Shown here: in pieces, positions 57,101 to 62,428 of the stretch
Position numbering within the stretch: position 1 is the first letter of the stretch
How the letters are laid out: every line of letters starts with the position of its first letter
NCBI GenBank assembly: GCA_030867875.1
Contig: JAOWCC010000577.1
Location: 3,488,660-3,552,659 of the forward strand
Origin: Actinernus sp. WN-2022
Taxonomy: Eukaryota; Cnidaria; Anthozoa; Actiniaria; Actinernidae
Direction of reading: 5' to 3'
Length of the DNA stretch: 64,000 bases
Translations under genes and position numbers: made by a program
Notes under the pieces: model-generated
The model's database searches: none
What the model saw: only the letters and a program-made list of their open reading frames with translations
What the model was told of the DNA's origin: nothing

Positions 57101-58324
57101 TTGTTTATCAGTATATAAGTAGTTAGTGGTTCATAAATATGATGATTAAAAAATATTGATTACTACTGAATTGGAAATCTTATCAAACACAAGTGCGTTG
57201 GGTCAAATCCATGTTCAATGCTTCGTCTGGTGGATGCATCTTGACTTCCAATGAAACAGGCCAGTTCCAAACGCGCACTAGTGTTTGATCAGATTTCCAA
57301 CTCTAGTGATCAATATTTTTTAATCATGCATGTGACCAAATTCAGTCCCTCCATTAGATGAACATCTCATGAATTATTAATGAGTTGAAAATATTAATAA
57401 ACTAATGATCCGTGTAAAATGTACAATAAAATCCATTGTTCTGCGGCATTGAGCCTCCATCACATTGTCAGTGTTTCAGACTACGAAAACACTGGGTGAT
57501 AATTATGGATATTGTGAAAGAAAAGTAGTAAAAAGTCTTAGTTTCATTCCATTTTTATGAACAAATTCTCTTCCAACCAATAGGAACAGCCAAAAACAAT
57601 AGCTACGAAACAGGCACGATTGATAACGTTACGAACATACGATTTGCTTTATAAACACATTTGGAACCGCAGTGTAAATCGTAGTTTTAATATTTTGAAA
57701 AACTGGAGGAAATTATACGTTTAGGACGATTTAGGACGATTTTCATGTTTCAACCAATGAGATGAAGAATTGTACAATACAAAATTAACATCTTGCGCCA
57801 TCTGAATGCCGTTCGGTGCCGTACTTCTTACAAGAATCATTAGTTTTTACTTAAATATATGTTGATAGAGAAATTGATAACAAAAACTTATAGTATCTTA
57901 ATCTAACTTAGAAGGGACAGGGAAGGAAAGGCATTCAATATTTAGAAACTGGCTGCATAATTATATGGGTAAGATCAATATAATCATCACAAGTGGATAT
58001 AACTTTCATTTACACAAAAACAAATTATAATATTTGTAGGATATCGGTGAAGAGGGTCAAACCAAATAAAGATAGAAAACAAAGCCGTTGGAGAAGGCTT
58101 ACGAAAAGTGAGTGACTAAGTTTTACATTTGTAATGGTCGTTTAAGTATATTACTTGCTTGAAACTGTATTTGAATGATCGTATCCTGTTTACAGAAATG
58201 AGCATCACAGGCCCCGTGTTCTTTGAGCAATACGAAGTCATAGCAGACTTCGAAACACAGTTCAAAAATGGCTTAACACTGAAAGAAGGTTGTGTGGTTG
58301 AGGTGATTGAAAAGCATGATACTG
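21053..58324 (+). CDS. Gene 2: second SH3PXD2 (Tks)-like PX and SH3 adaptor, 3' end outside window
   Basis: This gene-level entry has seven exons: 21053-21121, 21441-21521, 23278-23353, 40344-40417, 51186-51283, 58040-58107 and 58196-58324, all with compatible phases. Together they encode 198 residues: a complete PX domain (about 3-128), a basic linker and the first half of SH3-1. PX hallmarks are NKHYVYSVKV, the phosphoinositide-binding RRYS motif, FPLEAG, RVIPTL and ISQC. Exons 4-7 are close homologs of gene 1 exons, so the two genes are tandem duplicates on the same strand. Introns 3 (17.0 kb), 4 (10.8 kb) and 5 (6.8 kb) are expanded by transposons. The GWW exon completing SH3-1 is not found before 64000, so intron 7 exceeds 5.6 kb. 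Confidence 0.88.
21441..21521 (+). CDS. Gene 2 exon 2 (PX core, RRYS motif)
   Basis: 81 nt after tcattag and before gtatgt, phase 0 to 0. It encodes [12 protein letters not shown], then [12 protein letters not shown]. The Arg of RRYS is the PI3P-contacting residue of PX domains. Confidence 0.92.
21854..22985. mobile_element. Mutator-like non-autonomous element, copy 1, carrying a helicase fragment
   Basis: The termini tagcctgattttcagac and gtctgaaaatcaggc with a further about 25 bp of inverted similarity bracket 1.13 kb. A second copy is at 47116-48051, same orientation. This copy contains about 128 bp (22145-22272) missing from the other, part of a helicase-like reading frame. No transposase is seen. 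Target duplication is unclear here but is 9 bp at the second copy, which suggests a MULE-type element. Confidence 0.75.
22125..22244 (+). pseudogene. RecQ-like helicase fragment (Walker A) inside a transposon
   Basis: A 39-codon frame reads [16 protein letters not shown], then [15 protein letters not shown], before a stop. EQ-x-x-AL ... DVFV-x-L-x-TG-x-GKS is the Q-region plus motif I of RecQ/superfamily 2 helicases. It is preceded by ttttttag, like a retained splice acceptor. No other helicase motif follows, so it is a captured or decayed gene piece. Confidence 0.7.
23278..23353 (+). CDS. Gene 2 exon 3 (PX, RVIP segment)
   Basis: 76 nt after gtttttcag and before gtgaga, phase 0 to 1. It encodes [19 protein letters not shown] and then VIPTLQ, matching the FPIE-x-G ... 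R-I-IP-x-LP loop of Tks/p47phox PX domains. Confidence 0.92.
23608..23706. repeat. 30-bp tandem repeat, 3 copies
   Basis: Three copies of agatagcttctcgggtcatc plus tagagactaa, the last with a one-base insertion. Intronic in gene 2. Confidence 0.9.
23745..24095. repeat. Direct repeat, copy 1 of 2
   Basis: Starts cgtaaggtgacgtcaactaa and is repeated in the same orientation at 24528-24850 with scattered substitutions and small indels. Both contain gaattcta-free AT-rich DNA and the motif gtttcgctcggtgagccgga near the 3' end. Spacing and divergence suggest an old element pair or segmental duplication. Confidence 0.85.
24528..24850. repeat. Direct repeat, copy 2 of 2
   Basis: Second copy of the 23745-24095 segment, beginning cgtaaggtgacgtcaactaa and ending near ccttttcctaagtgatc. 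No coding content. Confidence 0.85.
24870..25150 (+). mobile_element. Dispersed repeat, inverted relative to 57415-57715
   Basis: The segment from aaattttctccaatttttca to gccgcagaacaatggatttt is matched in reverse complement at 57415-57715, including the block around ggttggaagagaatttgttc. It is non-coding and probably an unclassified transposon. Confidence 0.8.
25190..25620. mobile_element. Palindromic transposon remnant (ttccgagacaaacacagtct family)
   Basis: gatgttcttaaaac ... gttttaagaacatc forms a hairpin, and the outer parts gaggaactatcggctgaaag and ccgatagttccgagacaaac are inverted relatives. A second copy lies at 36022-36210. The tail shares ggattgcaggat(t/c)cgtgata...cactagttggtttct with 36823-36860. 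Confidence 0.7.
26117..26242 (+). repeat. 5' LTR
   Basis: 126 bp bounded by TG...CA. It differs from the 3' LTR at four positions I can count (about 3%), so insertion is not very recent. Confidence 0.92.
26331..27184 (+). pseudogene. gypsy gag, frameshifted and with an internal stop
   Basis: The ATG at 26331 opens a frame lost within about 27 codons; the conserved gag frame ([20 protein letters not shown]) continues in another frame from about 26365. The first CCHC knuckle begins CFNCGG and is interrupted by TAG 26939-26941. In the same frame a second knuckle follows (C-x2-C-x4-H-x4-C around 26990-27030). The gag product would normally form virus-like particles and bind template RNA; here it is disabled. 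Confidence 0.85.
27186..30347 (+). pseudogene. gypsy pol: protease, RT, RNase H, integrase, with frameshifts
   Basis: Protease active site DSGAS lies at 27243-27257. RT begins around FCGLGK, with [19 protein letters not shown] and a catalytic ISDDII (28051-28068). RNase H has [14 protein letters not shown] and TDHKPL. Integrase has HEGHQG ... C-x2-C and DDE residues in [15 protein letters not shown] and GEVERF. Frame breaks occur near 27190 (from gag), 27755, 28368, at the MITE near 29005, and near 30190 where the C-terminus continues in another frame. The RNase H and integrase blocks are each still open. Confidence 0.92.
29005..29107. mobile_element. 103-bp palindromic MITE inside gypsy pol
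   Basis: The ends ggtacttcatatatcgttaa and ttaacgatatatgaagtacc are perfect inverted repeats flanked by TA on both sides, consistent with a Tc1/mariner-type MITE. It sits between the RNase H and integrase segments and adds a stop at the junction. Confidence 0.9.
30501..30626 (+). repeat. 3' LTR
   Basis: 126 bp, TG...CA, preceded by a purine tract gaaggagaggaggag. Nearly identical to the 5' LTR. Confidence 0.92.
30627..31900. other. Intron sequence with no recognised feature
   Basis: AT-rich sequence following the gypsy element. I find no exon-like segment with PX/SH3 homology, no long ORF and no clear repeat structure. Confidence 0.5.
32129..32315 (-). pseudogene. PHD-finger relic (probably transposon-derived)
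   Basis: On the minus strand a frame reads [10 protein letters not shown], stop, [14 protein letters not shown] and then [15 protein letters not shown], ending in a stop. C-x-C ... CDN-x-DC ... C ... GKW-x-CP-x-C is the zinc-ligand pattern of a PHD finger, but the WFH part is missing and there is an internal stop. It lies in C/G-rich DNA with CCCCAC blocks in both orientations at its flanks, suggesting a mobile element that carried a PHD domain. Confidence 0.65.
33518..33608. repeat. Long near-perfect hairpin
   Basis: acgcaatctcgttctcatag ... and ... gggaacgagattgcgt form arms of about 40 bases around a short loop (gtcttggcg), both including cgcgatcttttg or its complement. It is a compact MITE or hairpin in gene 2 intron 3. 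Confidence 0.85.
34009..34672. repeat. 331-bp tandem duplication
   Basis: The segment starting gttcgggaccgacacagctg at 34010 is repeated at 34341 with essentially no differences visible. Each copy carries the inverted pair ggccatcccaataaaatg/cattttattgggatggcc. The near identity points to a recent duplication. Confidence 0.93.
36022..36210. mobile_element. Palindromic transposon remnant, copy of 25190 family
   Basis: gaggaactatcggatgatag through cgatcggttccgagacaaac, with an internal inverted pair around gatgttcttaaac. Same family and orientation as 25229-25350. Confidence 0.75.
36398..36501. repeat. Inverted repeat (cgtagccca/tgggctacg)
   Basis: caattagacc near 36398 pairs with ggtctaattg near 36490, with internal tgggctacgagt/actcgtagccca pairs. 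A small palindromic element between two parts of the 25190-type family. Confidence 0.75.
36505..36795. repeat. 33-bp minisatellite built from transposon termini, 9 units
   Basis: Units read gttccgagacaaacac then tctatttgtataata for the first four copies, then gttcctcgacggacac for the last five. The first form equals the right end and the second the complement of the left end of the 25190/36022 element, so the array grew from terminal repeats. Reading frames across it are artefacts. Confidence 0.88.
38265..38375. repeat. Dispersed repeat shared with 8550-8665
   Basis: Starts gtagctctattgtttttgta and is about 90% similar by eye to the gene 1 intron copy, same orientation. Confidence 0.75.
38542..38830. 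repeat. 32-bp minisatellite, about 9 copies
   Basis: The unit is gctgtgacacaggcctagta plus tgcgggatagac. Variants alternate between ggacgg, gatagg- and gatgg-type ends. Intronic in gene 2. Confidence 0.95.
38990..39730 (+). mobile_element. LINE reverse transcriptase relic
   Basis: A frame reads [15 protein letters not shown], then [12 protein letters not shown], the catalytic block of a CR1-like RT with YVDD. Later, shifted fragments recall the C-terminal region up to about 39730 (YNSLPDDIK-type ending). Stops and frameshifts abound. Confidence 0.8.
40344..40417 (+). CDS. Gene 2 exon 4 (PX, middle part)
   Basis: 74 nt after ccttcttag and before gttggt, phase 1 to 0. It encodes [18 protein letters not shown] and then ITDFTK, nearly identical to gene 1 exon 4. 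The donor gttggt is weaker than the gtaaag of gene 1. Confidence 0.85.
40418..41779. other. Intron 4 of gene 2, no recognised feature
   Basis: AT-rich, no homology to PX or SH3 exons. A poorly conserved palindrome around cgtaaaatcgctagaaacc is the only structure noticed. Confidence 0.5.
42275..42347 (+). tRNA. tRNA-like unit 1 (nominal anticodon TGC), probably not functional
   Basis: The 73-nt cloverleaf has acceptor gacttga/ttgggtc with three G-U pairs, D-arm gctcagttggtagagc, T-loop ttcgagt, and anticodon loop catgcaa. Position 33 is A instead of the near-universal T, and the pair 31-39 is mismatched. Good internal A and B boxes could still drive Pol III. The identical sequence in all units indicates array homogenisation. 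Confidence 0.5.
42531..42603 (+). tRNA. tRNA-like unit 2
   Basis: Identical to unit 1 in the cloverleaf, with the same missing T33. The downstream sequence differs only at scattered bases (tcgtgggg for tcgtaggg). Confidence 0.5.
42787..42859 (+). tRNA. tRNA-like unit 3
   Basis: Same cloverleaf as units 1-2; the sequence after the acceptor is gatattttttctc, which could serve as a Pol III T-run terminator. Confidence 0.5.
43043..43115 (+). tRNA. tRNA-like unit 4
   Basis: One substitution in the T-arm (ttggcttcgag for ttgggttcgag), which weakens the B box and breaks a T-stem pair. Otherwise identical. Confidence 0.45.
43299..43365 (+). pseudogene. tRNA-like unit 5, truncated
   Basis: Matches the other units up to cgagtcccact, then switches directly to the right arm of the host transposon (gtaaaccagaag), so the 3' acceptor strand is lost. 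Confidence 0.8.
43678..44064. mobile_element. CAGGAG-TIR MITE, copy 2, 7-bp target duplication
   Basis: The ends caggagcccattaccaggag and its inverse ggtaatgggctcctg lie between two exact copies of aaaatgt (7 bp). Internal arms gatgaggctatttttag/ctaaaaatagcctcatc extend the palindrome. Confidence 0.9.
44115..45135 (-). pseudogene. LINE RT, catalytic block to C-terminus
   Basis: The fragment includes a [15 protein letters not shown] stretch in a shifted frame, [15 protein letters not shown] (usual FADD) and [18 protein letters not shown], then [20 protein letters not shown] and RAVRIILG. The second catalytic Asp is Gly. It is the 3' half of the LINE, 5'-bounded by a MITE. Confidence 0.85.
45140..45550. 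mobile_element. MITE inserted in the LINE RT gene (TA target)
   Basis: cacgactttcataatggccg at the left and cggccattatgaaagtcgtg at the right are perfect inverted ends flanked by TA. The LINE reading frame resumes on both sides. The right end also has a small duplication of ggcggccgga. Confidence 0.9.
45555..46470 (-). pseudogene. LINE RT N-terminal part and linker
   Basis: It contains a [14 protein letters not shown] linker, [42 protein letters not shown] block (here DDYKPIS), QFGFRR and [13 protein letters not shown]. The order is that of CR1/jockey RT domains 0-3. The linker and RT overlap in different frames near 46200, showing a frameshift. Confidence 0.88.
46545..46990 (-). pseudogene. 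LINE endonuclease, C-terminal part
   Basis: APE-type endonuclease motifs [10 protein letters not shown], then [11 protein letters not shown] and [10 protein letters not shown] (catalytic SDH). The 5' end at about 46990 is the break point with the N-terminal half now at 50475. Confidence 0.88.
47116..48051. mobile_element. Mutator-like non-autonomous element, copy 2, 9-bp target duplication
   Basis: It starts tagcctgattttcagac and ends gtctgaaaatcaggcta. The flanks on both sides are atcatctcg (47107-47115 and 48052-48060), an exact 9-bp duplication typical of Mutator-like elements. Same family as 21854-22985 but lacking the helicase segment after gctatatccag. Confidence 0.85.
48299..50136. 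repeat. 86-bp satellite array, about 21 units
   Basis: The unit is gtgaagtgtaactctttgcg, gtcgcaccgcctagtgtaaa, ctgatcattgtgatacacgt and taagtgtacaaagctattataatatt; period 86. Sites vary at gagcat/gatcat/gaacat and gcaccacc/acaccgcc. From about 48485 to 49000 gatcat and gaacat units alternate, a 172-bp higher-order repeat. One unit has a 4-bp insertion (49890). A degenerate tail of aagtgtaa motifs continues to about 50290. It sits inside the endonuclease gene of the minus-strand LINE. Confidence 0.97.
50475..50860 (-). pseudogene. LINE endonuclease, N-terminal part
   Basis: Minus-strand frames read [48 protein letters not shown] and later [18 protein letters not shown]. These are the N-x-A...L-x-ET and R-x-DR-x-x-GGGV blocks of APE endonucleases. 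It has a stop after LYLINTIN. Confidence 0.85.
51186..51283 (+). CDS. Gene 2 exon 5 (PX C-terminus)
   Basis: 98 nt after caatctcctccag and before gtaagt, phase 0 to 2. It encodes [19 protein letters not shown], then [13 protein letters not shown]. Homologous to gene 1 exon 5 with two extra codons. Confidence 0.9.
52058..52320. mobile_element. CAGGAG-TIR MITE, copy 3 (eroded right end)
   Basis: The left end caggagctcattaccattac and palindromic arms ggagtagatgtggctata/ agccacatctactcc identify the family. The right end (ggacgctcatggcaatg) has drifted, so the duplication cannot be read. Confidence 0.75.
52500..52565. repeat. Short perfect palindrome
   Basis: ggtatttatctgtataaatc and its complement around a ccctggg centre (52515-52555). 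Possibly the end of a decayed inverted-repeat element. Confidence 0.75.
52862..53110 (+). mobile_element. tRNA-derived SINE
   Basis: The head ggggtggcgcagtggttaaa ... gttcgattcccgg shows A and B boxes. The body has the tcgaggttttttctccaggt stretch and a tail ttgatcagcctcttatggtt. The tail matches the SINE at 16880 although the heads differ. Confidence 0.85.
54236..55690 (-). mobile_element. L2/CR1-like LINE, 5'-truncated, minus strand
   Basis: The RT reads [20 protein letters not shown], then after a frameshift [66 protein letters not shown] and [13 protein letters not shown]. The 3' UTR ends in a (taa)n tract at 54236-54250, typical for L2 elements. It is truncated within the early RT. The catalytic motif is YADG, not YADD. 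Confidence 0.9.
54540..55517 (-). pseudogene. L2-like reverse transcriptase ORF (325 codons open)
   Basis: The longest remaining frame of the LINE, covering the RT palm to the C-terminal domain ([20 protein letters not shown], then [10 protein letters not shown]). It starts inside the RT after a frameshift with the frame carrying FDTVDHG (55393-55575). YADG would abolish catalysis. Confidence 0.88.
56293..56616. mobile_element. CAGGAG-TIR MITE, copy 4, 7-bp target duplication
   Basis: The ends caggatcccattaccaggag and ggtaatgggctcctg lie between two copies of gtggggg (7 bp). The interior is the reverse complement of the 20009 copy (cgcgaagttctggtatgcga in opposite sense). A small internal duplication, ggtacgctacccatcacat, is visible near 56560. 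Confidence 0.88.
56990..57062 (+). other. Degenerate tRNA-like sequence
   Basis: gtagtgcaaatagttagtac and gaggttcgaactccag resemble tRNA A and B boxes, but the acceptor and D stems do not pair well. It may be the head of a decayed SINE or a tRNA pseudogene. Confidence 0.3.
57142..57326. mobile_element. Palindromic MITE
   Basis: atgattaaaaaatattgatt at the left is inverted at the right (atcaatattttttaatcat), and the inner arms ttggaaatcttatcaaacac pair with gtgtttgatcagatttccaa. About 50-bp arms with a 75-bp core. Confidence 0.85.
57415..57715 (-). mobile_element. Dispersed repeat, inverted copy of 24870-25150
   Basis: Contains aaaatccattgttctgcggc and gaacaaattctcttccaacc, reverse complements of blocks in the earlier copy. 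Non-coding. Confidence 0.8.
58040..58107 (+). CDS. Gene 2 exon 6 (basic linker)
   Basis: 68 nt after atttgtag and before gtgagt, phase 2 to 1. It encodes [20 protein letters not shown] then TK. It corresponds to gene 1 exon 6, with one codon fewer. Confidence 0.85.
58196..58324 (+). CDS. Gene 2 exon 7 (first half of SH3-1)
   Basis: 129 nt after gtttacag and before gtgagt, phase 1 to 1. It encodes [18 protein letters not shown] then [17 protein letters not shown]. It differs from gene 1 exon 7 at only a few residues (IADFETQF for IANFAKRF). The preceding intron is only 88 bp. Confidence 0.93.
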
Positions 58325-59400
58325 GTGAGTTCACAACTAATACAGGAAACCCTAAGAAGTTTCCACTCAAAAATAGCATTTTAGAACTGCTTTCCATTCA
58401 CTGACCCCTCCCCCCGAAATCCCCCATCGCCATATGTCCGAAAGTCCTTACGTGACGTTCCTGTCTGACTCTCCTTAACTCATATTCCCCTGCACGACGA
58501 CCAAATCAAAACAGAACAAAACAGAAAATTACAGTGTGACTACTGAAACTGGGCCCACTTGGTAAGCGAGAACTACACATTGCAAAACAAAAATAAAGCA
58601 TTCTAAAATACTAGCATATCCACGCGAGTTTCTTCATTCAAAAGACTTCGACTTCAGAAATGCTAATTAGTATATTTTTAATAGTACGTTTGCGTTCTCT
58701 TGTAAACGTAAATTTTGGAGGCTTCACGTTGTGTTTTCCAGACAACGGTCAAAATGTAGGCGACTGTGTGCATTTTCACGTGCAATTATTGTATTTTGTA
58801 ATCAAGGTTATTATGCCGTCGTACTAGACGTTGCCGTCGTGGTTGCGTAAGGTCCCTAATAACGGTTACTCAACGGTTCACCACACGGTTCACCCCTATT
58901 TATGACGTCAGAATGATGTTATAAGTTGCTCTGATTATCACACCAATAACACCACTGGAAAGAGCAGCCAAAATAGATTCAGAATGTCACAACGTACAAT
59001 ATGTTTTAGTAAAATGATGAAAAATAACGACGGTTTACCCCCTTTCAACCAAGAAAGTAAATCACTCTGTTTTTCGTTCGGTGTAAGCAAAACTTTATGC
59101 ATATCATATTTTTCGAAGATCTGGTTGCGAAACGTAAGTAAAAGCGAATAAAGGAACTAGTAAACACCACATTTCGAGAGAAAGTAATTTTCTACTTCCC
59201 AACGTCACTGCCGTCGCCGTCCTGGTTGCGTAAGGTCCCTATTCACTTATTTTGGGGTCATGGCTCAAAATACTTAATTCACCTTCGACAGGATATAGTG
59301 ATTACACGGATTCGTGTTACATTTAATAATTAACTAGTATAGAGTTTTATGAGAATGTACGCGTGATTATAGTCATTGTGACACTTACGACGACGCTATA
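58325..59400. other. Intron 7 of gene 2, direct repeats, no gene
   Basis: The only structure seen is a direct repeat of ggttgcgtaaggtccct at 58850 and 59225, each preceded by a gccgtcgtc-like stretch. This may mark terminal repeats of a decayed element. The rest is unrecognised. Confidence 0.5.
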
Positions 59401-59451
59401 TTGTTCAGTCCTGTTTGACGTTATATTTGTGATTTACCAAATTATATTTCT

Positions 59452-60561
59452 ATGGCTCGACAACTCAGACCAAGGAAACATTTAGATTACGCTGAACTAA
59501 ATGAAGGGAAACCCGTACAGTTCGGTAGTTTTGGATATTCTCCAGCGCCGCCGTCATCGACATTTACACCGTCGGCTACTACTAGTTATAACGAGGTTCC
59601 TGACACAGACTTGGTGGAAATCACCAAGGCAATAGCGAACCTCAAGGAAGAAAACGCAGCATTGGAGAAAAGAAGCGAGCTGCACGTTCTACAGCGAGAA
59701 CTCAAGACTCTAAAAGCCAAAAAGTCGGCGCTCCTCTTAGAAGCCACCACCGCCACTCCTGTCGCCAAAGAAAAGCCTCGTGGCGAGTCAACATTGACCC
59801 TGAAAGATTTAAGAGAAATTCCCGCTTTAACCAGTAAAGCCAACAAGGCGCTTGCGAGCCTTAATTATTCCAGTTCGGACGACGATTCAGACGATCAAGG
59901 GTTGGAGTCGCATGGACGACAATCAAGAGGTAGGCGGGTTAAGAAAAAGTCCGGAAAAACTAGCAAAATAACTAGTCATGTGGTATCTCCTCAATTATGG
60001 CCCCACAGCCATCTCAGTCTGTCGTACGTTTCGAAAGATCGGGCATATGATGACCTAACCATGGCGGAATTTGCAGCAGGGTATGCCGCGATTTTGCAAA
60101 CACCGACACTTACGGTAAAAGAATTGCGAGCGAGGATTGATCATTTTTCCTCGCTCATGTATTTGGCGACTCAATGCACATGGGCCTCGGTAAGGGATCT
60201 ACACGCCGCCGTTCTTTTCGAGGTCGAGTGCGGCCGAGCTAACTGGGGAGACTCCTTTGCTTACCTGGAATCTCGGCTACTGCAATCTTCGTTAAAATCG
60301 CCTCGTCAAGGAGCAGGAGCTACACGAGGACGGAGTGACGGTTTACCGGTTTTGTTCTGCCGCGACTTCCAGAACTCAACATGTAGGCACGACAAAGATC
60401 ACTATGGCACGTTAAGGGGGGAGCGAAAGTGGCTTCAACATATTTGTGCCAAATGTTGGATTGACAACAAGACGGTTGCAAAGCACACCGAATTCTCTTC
60501 AGAATGTCCCGTGCAGAAGAGAACCAACTCGGCGACTCAGTCACAGTCGTTAGAAACATGA
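59452..60561 (+). CDS. DIRS-like ORF1 (gag-like), 369 codons
   Basis: Starts MARQLRPRKHLDYAEL. It has a coiled-coil-like KEENAALEKRSELHVLQREL (residues about 64-83), an acidic patch SSDDDSDDQ, a central alpha-helical region, and a Cys/His cluster near the C-terminus (FCRDFQNSTCRHDKDH, then CAKCW). This layout is that of DIRS gag-like proteins, expected to package template RNA. It ends at TGA 60559-60561; downstream the frame stays open for 25 codons to the ORF2 ATG. Confidence 0.8.
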   Translation: MARQLRPRKHLDYAELNEGKPVQFGSFGYSPAPPSSTFTPSATTSYNEVPDTDLVEITKAIANLKEENAALEKRSELHVLQRELKTLKAKKSALLLEATTATPVAKEKPRGESTLTLKDLREIPALTSKANKALASLNYSSSDDDSDDQGLESHGRQSRGRRVKKKSGKTSKITSHVVSPQLWPHSHLSLSYVSKDRAYDDLTMAEFAAGYAAILQTPTLTVKELRARIDHFSSLMYLATQCTWASVRDLHAAVLFEVECGRANWGDSFAYLESRLLQSSLKSPRQGAGATRGRSDGLPVLFCRDFQNSTCRHDKDHYGTLRGERKWLQHICAKCWIDNKTVAKHTEFSSECPVQKRTNSATQSQSLET

Positions 60562-61830
60562 CTCTATAACGATGTTACGTCAGGACAACTTCTAGATATT
60601 TCGTCGTTATTATCTCAAGACCCAGTTACAGAGGGTATGGAAATTCGACAATCGTTGGATTCCCCGCACTCTTCTAAAGATGTGTTTCACAGCATGTCTC
60701 AGTTACCACAAGACTCATTAGTTTTTGCCGATGAAGACTCGATGTCAGACTCAAGTTATTCATACGACTTGACCGAGAATTTGTCGTTTTGTCAAGACTC
60801 AGTTTCACAAGACACGTTTCACGACTCGTTTCGTAAAAGTTCGTCGTTATCTCAAGACGTAACAGATTTATCTGTTCTAGACGTAATGCCAGACTCTAGT
60901 ATTTCAGGTTCTTTACAGAACACGGCTTCAGTTGACAGTAGTTCTAAGTACATTAAGTTACATGAGCATGTTTACGCTCACGGACTTCCGAATTATCTAG
61001 GCGCGCGTTTGCCAGTTCATACCTCGCTCTGTTTGCCCGTGTGGCGTGAATATCTTCGTGATTATTCAGATTTCTCAGTCTGTGATTTCTTGGAGTTCGG
61101 CTGGCCGATAGGATATGACTATAGCACTAGTTTTCCGGTCAGCAATTCTCGTAATCATCGAGGTGCGCTAGACTTTCCAGACGCGGTGGACAGCTATTTA
61201 TCTTTCGAGCGCGCGTGTGGGGCTATTGCGGGGCCATTTTACAGTAATCCTTTTTCAGGTAGTATGGCTATTTCGCCGTTAAATTCTGTACCAAAACAGT
61301 CTTCCATTGAGCGTCGTTTCATTCTAGATTTAAGTTGGCCGACGGGCTCGTCTGTTAATGATGGCATTTCCTCTGATCGTTATCTCGGTGAATCAATTTC
61401 GCTCACTTATCCCACGGTTGATGACATTGCCGCCCGCGTAGTCGAGTTCGGTTCCGGTTGTTTATTATTTAAACGTGACTTAAAACGCGCTTATCGGCAG
61501 TTGCCAGTAGATCCGTTCGATTACCCGCTTTTGGGATATTCGTGGCGAGAGGCCTCATATTTCGACGTAGTGTTACCTATGGGTCTTCGGACAGCTGCCA
61601 TGGCTTGTCAGCGAGTTACTAATGCTATATGTTTCATTCTTTCTAAGGCTGGTTGTAACGTAGTGAGTTATTTAGACGATTTTATCGGTGTTGCGTCTCC
61701 GGATAGTGCTACGGCACAATATCTTTTCAGCGGTGCGCTCCTACATGAATTGGGTCCAATAGAGTCCCTTCACAAAGCCTGTCCTCCAGCCACGATAGTC
61801 ACGTGCCTGGGCGTTCAATACTGCAGAAAT
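59452..61830 (+). mobile_element. DIRS-like retrotransposon, 3'-truncated
   Basis: Two reading frames: a gag-like ORF (59452-60561) and an RT-containing ORF (60637-62001) in the same frame, separated by a single TGA. The RT belongs to the DIRS group by RRFILDLSWPTGSSVND, LKRAYRQLPVDP, MGLRTAAMACQR and YLDDF. RNase H, methylase and tyrosine recombinase are missing: the homology ends around TCLGVQY (about 61825) and unrelated DNA follows. Confidence 0.85.
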
Positions 61831-62001
61831 CGCCTTTTTACGTCATTTTTGCAAAATATTTCTGTACTTTACTGTCATTTCCATTCAATACTGCATAGGT
61901 TATCATTTTTTGCGACATTTATCGAAACATTTATTTATAAGTACTTTACTTTATCATATGACCCGAACGGCCCCGCGCGCGCTTTCCATATGGTTATATG
62001 A
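60637..62001 (+). pseudogene. DIRS-like ORF2, reverse transcriptase, truncated
   Basis: 454 codons are open. Residues about 1-110 are Ser/Asp-rich, then RT motifs: RRFILDLSWPTG (around 61311), FKRDLKRAYRQLP with the catalytic Asp, and VVSYLDDFIGV (catalytic YLDD). After TCLGVQYCRN the sequence no longer resembles RT, so the last about 55 residues are read-through into unrelated DNA (cgtcatttttgc...). The enzyme cannot be complete. Confidence 0.82.
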
Positions 62002-62026
62002 TAAATAACCTATTGACTGAGTTAGG

Positions 62027-62060
<34 letters not shown>

Positions 62061-62200
62061 CCAGTCACTAAGTACCTAGTCATTTTCATTCAAAGCTGCA
62101 AATGTTATTGTCGCCATGACGTCATTGTGACGTCATTAAGCAGCGACGGACTTCAAGCAGAATACACGAGATGTACATTCCATCAATAAAAGAGCCTGCC
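61930..62200. repeat. Repeat family shared with 19600-19870
   Basis: ctattgactgagttaggtcg, gggccaaatattttcccgtc and cggccctcccacccagtca recur in similar order at 19745-19845 (ttattgactaagttaggttg ... cccacccagtcaat). It probably belongs to a common transposon that truncated the DIRS-like element. Confidence 0.65.
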
Positions 62201-62428
62201 AAGTTTGGCTAGCATTCCCCTATTTTTCGATATCCTACAGTCGATTTCATCAAAGAAGCTTTTCAGACATCCCTCGCCAATTATATATTAAGTACAGACC
62301 GCCCGCAAAATAAGGCTATTCGGAACACTGAACGAACCCCTCTGACACATCGCGGGATATTTTTACAATATTGGGATAGAAAGGCAACATAAAATAGCCG
62401 GAAATTGCTAACGAGGTCCGACTTTAAA

